DNA of 8,422 nucleotides. It comes from Clostridia bacterium (GTDB lineage Bacteria > Bacillota_A > Clostridia > Oscillospirales > Acutalibacteraceae). This document shows, in pieces, positions 6,678-8,422 of the stretch. The notes under the pieces were generated by a model. It did no database searches. It was given only the letters and a program-made list of their open reading frames with translations, and was not told where the DNA came from. Where the stretch lies: NCBI GenBank assembly GCA_017547865.1, contig JAFYOA010000362.1:1-8422 (forward strand), in the 5' to 3' direction. Within the stretch, counting starts at the first letter, position 1; every line of letters begins with the position of its first letter. The position numbers and the translations under genes were made by a program.

Positions 6678-6686
6678 GCCAAGCTG

Positions 6687-7595
6687 ATGATCAAAGACCC
6701 GGATTTCAAAGGTTATATCCACGACGTTGGCGGTCCCACCGCAAACTTCCGCCATCCCGCCTGCAAAAAACAGCTGAAGCTCGGTGCCTGCCAGCACCGC
6801 CAGTGCCTCTATCCCACTCCCTGCCCCAATTTGGATGCCGACCACAGCGACTACATTGAGCTTCTGCGCAAACTACGGCAGCTTCCCGGCGTAAAGAAGG
6901 TATTTGTCCGTTCCGGCATTCGTTTCGATTACCTGCTGGCCGAAAAGAATGATCGTTTTTTGGAAGAACTTTGTCGTTACCACATCAGCGGGCAGCTTAA
7001 AGTGGCACCGGAACATGTTTCGGACCGCGTTCTGCAGAAAATGGGAAAACCGAAAAATGACGTTTATCGCCGCTTCTGCAATGAATACCGCAAAATGAAC
7101 GACAAAATCGGCATGAAGCAATATCTTGTGCCTTACCTGATGTCCTCCCATCCGGGTTCCACCATGAAAGATGCCATTCAGTTGGCTGAAACCATCCGCG
7201 ATATCGGCTATATGCCGGAACAGGTTCAAGACTTCTACCCCACACCTTCCACAATCTCCACCTGCATGTACTACACCGGTCTGGATCCCCGCACCATGGA
7301 ACCGGTCTACGTGGCGAAGAATCCCCATGAAAAGGCAATGCAGCGTGCGCTGATCCAGTATAAGAATCCCAAGAATTATATGCTGGTGCAGGAAGCACTG
7401 ACAAAGGCCGGCCGCAGTGACCTGATTGGTACCGATCGTAAGTGTTTGATCACTCCCCGCGGACAGAGTAAAACCAACACGCAGCAACCGTCTTCCAAAA
7501 ACGGAAAAGGTAAGCCCAGCGAAAAGAAAGCGGCTGTTGGTAAAGCCAAAGCCAAACCGAAGCAAACCGGGCGCAGTTTTGGCCGCCGCAAATGA
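6687..7595 (+). CDS. ygiQ: YgiQ-family radical SAM protein, C-terminal fragment
   Basis: From the ATG at 6687 this frame gives 302 residues covering the rest of the radical SAM barrel and the C-terminal YgiQ domain. Visible parts are [14 protein letters not shown] (9-22), a cysteine cluster typical of the family (C26, C35, C40, C46), [13 protein letters not shown] (72-84), [10 protein letters not shown] (104-113), and [13 protein letters not shown] near 179-191. A Lys/Arg/Gln-rich, probably disordered tail follows (about 261-302). The ATG has no ribosome site, since the bases before it are pyrimidine-mixed and sit inside the original coding sequence. It could be made only by reinitiation after the TAA 9 bases upstream or by readthrough. 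It lacks the CxxxCxxC cluster and so cannot act as a radical SAM enzyme alone. Confidence 0.8.
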   Translation: MIKDPDFKGYIHDVGGPTANFRHPACKKQLKLGACQHRQCLYPTPCPNLDADHSDYIELLRKLRQLPGVKKVFVRSGIRFDYLLAEKNDRFLEELCRYHISGQLKVAPEHVSDRVLQKMGKPKNDVYRRFCNEYRKMNDKIGMKQYLVPYLMSSHPGSTMKDAIQLAETIRDIGYMPEQVQDFYPTPSTISTCMYYTGLDPRTMEPVYVAKNPHEKAMQRALIQYKNPKNYMLVQEALTKAGRSDLIGTDRKCLITPRGQSKTNTQQPSSKNGKGKPSEKKAAVGKAKAKPKQTGRSFGRRK

Positions 7596-7631
7596 TTGTA
7601 AATAATTTGTAAAACAACTTTTAATTAACCG

Positions 7632-7695
7632 CACTCCTGTTGATTTTTGGACTGATTTATGTTATTTTAAATCTACCCAATCATCGACAGGAGTG
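7632..7695. repeat. 13-bp inverted repeat spanning the tetR promoter and ribosome site
   Basis: CACTCCTGTTGAT (7632-7644) is the reverse complement of ATCGACAGGAGTG (7683-7695) at 12 of 13 positions; the odd pair would be G-U in RNA. The spacing between arms is 38 bases. The left arm overlaps the predicted -35, and the right arm contains the AGGAG ribosome site. The centre-to-centre distance is 51 bp, close to five helical turns. Confidence 0.8.
7640..7668 (+). promoter_or_regulatory. Predicted promoter of the TetR-type gene
   Basis: TTGATT (7640-7645), a 17-base spacer and TATTTT (7663-7668), with TG one base before the -10 (extended -10). The predicted start near 7675 lies between the two arms of the inverted repeat, so a transcript from here carries only the right arm. 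Confidence 0.5.
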
Positions 7696-7701
7696 TTTGA
7701 T

Positions 7702-8289
7702 TTGGAATTAAAAAAAGAAGACCGGCGAGTACGAAAAACAAAGCGCCTTCTGCGTCAGGGGCTAAGTCAGCTAATCCTTGAAAAAAGTATCAAGGATATT
7801 ACTGTTCGGGAGCTGACCGAACTTGTGGACATTAACCGCGGCACATTTTACATTCACTACCGTGATATTTACGATATGGTAGCACAATTGGAAGATGAGA
7901 TTCTAAATGAACTCTCGACTATTCTTACTTCACATACCGCCCGTGAAGGCACCGACATTATACAGGAAGCCCGTGCACTGCTTGTAGAGCTGTATACCTA
8001 TGTTGCCGACAACCGTGATCTTTGCATGGCGCTGCTTGGTCAGAACGGTGACATCGCTTTTCTGCGCAGCCTGGAGAAAATGGTGCACGACGGCTGTTTG
8101 AAAGCACTGCTGGATTCCTTTCCTCAGGCGCATGTTCAGCAGTTGGAATACCTGTATGAATTCGCCTCAGCCGGCAGTGCTGCTACAATGCGCACATGGC
8201 TTTCCGAGGGAATGAAAGAGTCTCCCGAAGATATGGCTGCCCTCACGCAGCAGCTGATTTCCGGTATAATTCGCGGTGTTTTGATGTAA
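7702..8289 (+). CDS. TetR/AcrR-family transcriptional regulator
   Basis: This is a cytosolic repressor-type regulator of about 195 residues. The N-terminal helix-turn-helix is clear: KTKRLLRQGLSQLI (12-25), then ITVRELTELVDINRGTFYIHYRD (33-55), the standard TetR recognition region with the GTFYIHY signature. The C-terminal half (about 70-195) is all-helical and variable, as expected for a ligand/dimer domain, and resembles DhaS-like members. I choose the TTG at 7702 as start because AGGAG (7689-7693) is 8 bases upstream. The GTG at 7693 overlaps that ribosome site and cannot use it. No transporter or enzyme gene it might control is in the window; its own promoter with the inverted repeat is the obvious candidate target. 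The gene ends in TAA. Confidence 0.9.
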   Translation: MELKKEDRRVRKTKRLLRQGLSQLILEKSIKDITVRELTELVDINRGTFYIHYRDIYDMVAQLEDEILNELSTILTSHTAREGTDIIQEARALLVELYTYVADNRDLCMALLGQNGDIAFLRSLEKMVHDGCLKALLDSFPQAHVQQLEYLYEFASAGSAATMRTWLSEGMKESPEDMAALTQQLISGIIRGVLM

Positions 8290-8291
8290 TT

Positions 8292-8317
8292 CTTTTTTAA
8301 AAAACTTTTTTAAAAAA
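8292..8317. repeat. Tandem 13-bp A/T repeat, UP-element-like
   Basis: CTTTTTTAAAAAA occurs twice in perfect tandem (8292-8304, 8305-8317). Another A/T-only run follows up to the -35 at 8333. Each unit is self-complementary. The region sits about 50-75 bases before the predicted tRNA transcription start, its proximal part where an UP element would be. It may also weakly end tetR transcription, though no GC stem is present. Confidence 0.55.
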
Positions 8318-8332
8318 ATTTTAAAAATACTA

Positions 8333-8361
8333 TTGACTTACAAAAGGACATGTGGTATTAT
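8333..8361 (+). promoter_or_regulatory. Strong predicted promoter of the tRNA gene
   Basis: TTGACT (8333-8338), a 17-base spacer and TATTAT (8356-8361): five of six consensus bases in each box. It is the best promoter in the window and fits a stable-RNA gene. The predicted start is near 8368. Confidence 0.8.
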
Positions 8362-8367
8362 ATATGA

Positions 8368-8386
8368 GCGCTCGAGAGAGGAGCGC
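8368..8386 (+). other. Leader hairpin before the tRNA
   Basis: GCGCTC (8368-8373) pairs perfectly with GAGCGC (8381-8386) around a 7-base GA loop. It lies at the predicted 5' end of the transcript and 9 bases before the mature tRNA. It may protect the precursor or help 5' processing. Confidence 0.5.
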
Positions 8387-8395
8387 ACAAGATGT

Positions 8396-8422
8396 AGGGG
8401 TATAGCTCAGTTGGTAGAGCAG
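8396..8422 (+). tRNA. tRNA gene, 5' end only (isotype undetermined, possibly Trp)
   Basis: The acceptor 5' strand AGGGGTA (8396-8402) is followed by T8-A9, the D stem GCTC (8405-8408), the D loop AGTTGGTA with its GG pair, and GAGC (8417-8420). The window ends before the anticodon, so the isotype cannot be read. The AGGGG start resembles bacterial tRNA-Trp genes. Confidence 0.85.

Larger units (their letters stand above)
5670..7595 (+). pseudogene. ygiQ: ygiQ interrupted by a single in-frame TAA
   Basis: The two open frames at 5670-6677 and 6687-7595 are in the same reading frame and are separated only by TAA and three sense codons (Ala-Lys-Leu). Read through, they give about 641 codons, a normal length for a Gram-positive YgiQ, with no other lesion. 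One base change, G to T in a GAA codon, would explain the stop. A real recent nonsense mutation, a base-calling error and programmed readthrough are all possible. Stop reassignment is unlikely, because neighbouring genes use TAA, TAG and TGA as true ends. Confidence 0.75.

Noticed and set aside
5589..6845. A 418-codon open frame on the minus strand opposite ygiQ
   Set aside because: It mirrors the ygiQ coding sequence, has no family motif, and extends across the ygiQ promoter. The forward frame is clearly the gene.
7596..7631. A terminator directly after ygiQ
   Set aside because: Only a weak 4-bp TTGT/ACAA pairing is present. It is not convincing as a terminator.
6873..7634. A 253-codon minus-strand frame opposite the ygiQ C-terminal part
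   Set aside because: It is a shadow of the conserved forward frame with mirror-type composition and no supporting start signal.
7693..7701. GTG at 7693 as the start of the TetR-type gene
   Set aside because: The AGGAG ribosome site overlaps this GTG. The TTG at 7702 has correct 8-base spacing.

Overview
The window looks like a chromosomal segment from a low-to-medium GC Gram-positive anaerobe. The class Clostridia is most likely, probably near the Oscillospiraceae/Ruminococcaceae. The evidence is strong AGGAGG-type ribosome sites, sigma-A-like promoters, U-tracted hairpin terminators, and a housekeeping set (PepF, AckA, TmcAL/YlbM, YgiQ) typical of that group. The genus cannot be fixed from the sequence alone. 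No rRNA, CRISPR array, transposase or integrase was seen, and there is no gene-free stretch longer than 300 bases.

Layout, left to right. (1) The 3' part of an M3-family oligoendopeptidase (pepF), closed by a long, probably bidirectional hairpin terminator. (2) A visibly AT-richer two-gene minus-strand unit with its own extended -10 promoter: a small P-loop kinase, then a CDP-alcohol phosphatidyltransferase. It is insulated by a terminator on each side, and the second gene is framed by a 13-bp direct repeat. (3) ackA (acetate kinase, minus) and tmcAL (tRNA-Met cytidine acetate ligase, plus) diverge from a 106-bp AT-rich region with overlapping promoters. One enzyme makes or uses acetate; the other consumes it. 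(4) An AraC-family regulator (minus) converges on tmcAL. The two stop codons overlap, and the regulator's terminator lies inside tmcAL. (5) After a 244-bp region full of inverted repeats comes a ygiQ-type radical SAM gene broken by one in-frame TAA. (6) A TetR-family regulator whose promoter region is spanned by a 13-bp inverted repeat that can mask its own ribosome site. (7) A strong promoter with an A/T-rich upstream tract, a leader hairpin, and the first 27 bases of a tRNA gene cut by the window edge.

I did not find a multi-gene undescribed system that the sequence can prove. The best leads are the stop codon inside ygiQ, the inverted repeat that could gate tetR translation, the compact kinase/phosphatidyltransferase unit with repeats at a gene boundary, and a TmcAL whose nucleotidyltransferase HxGH motif has lost its first histidine.
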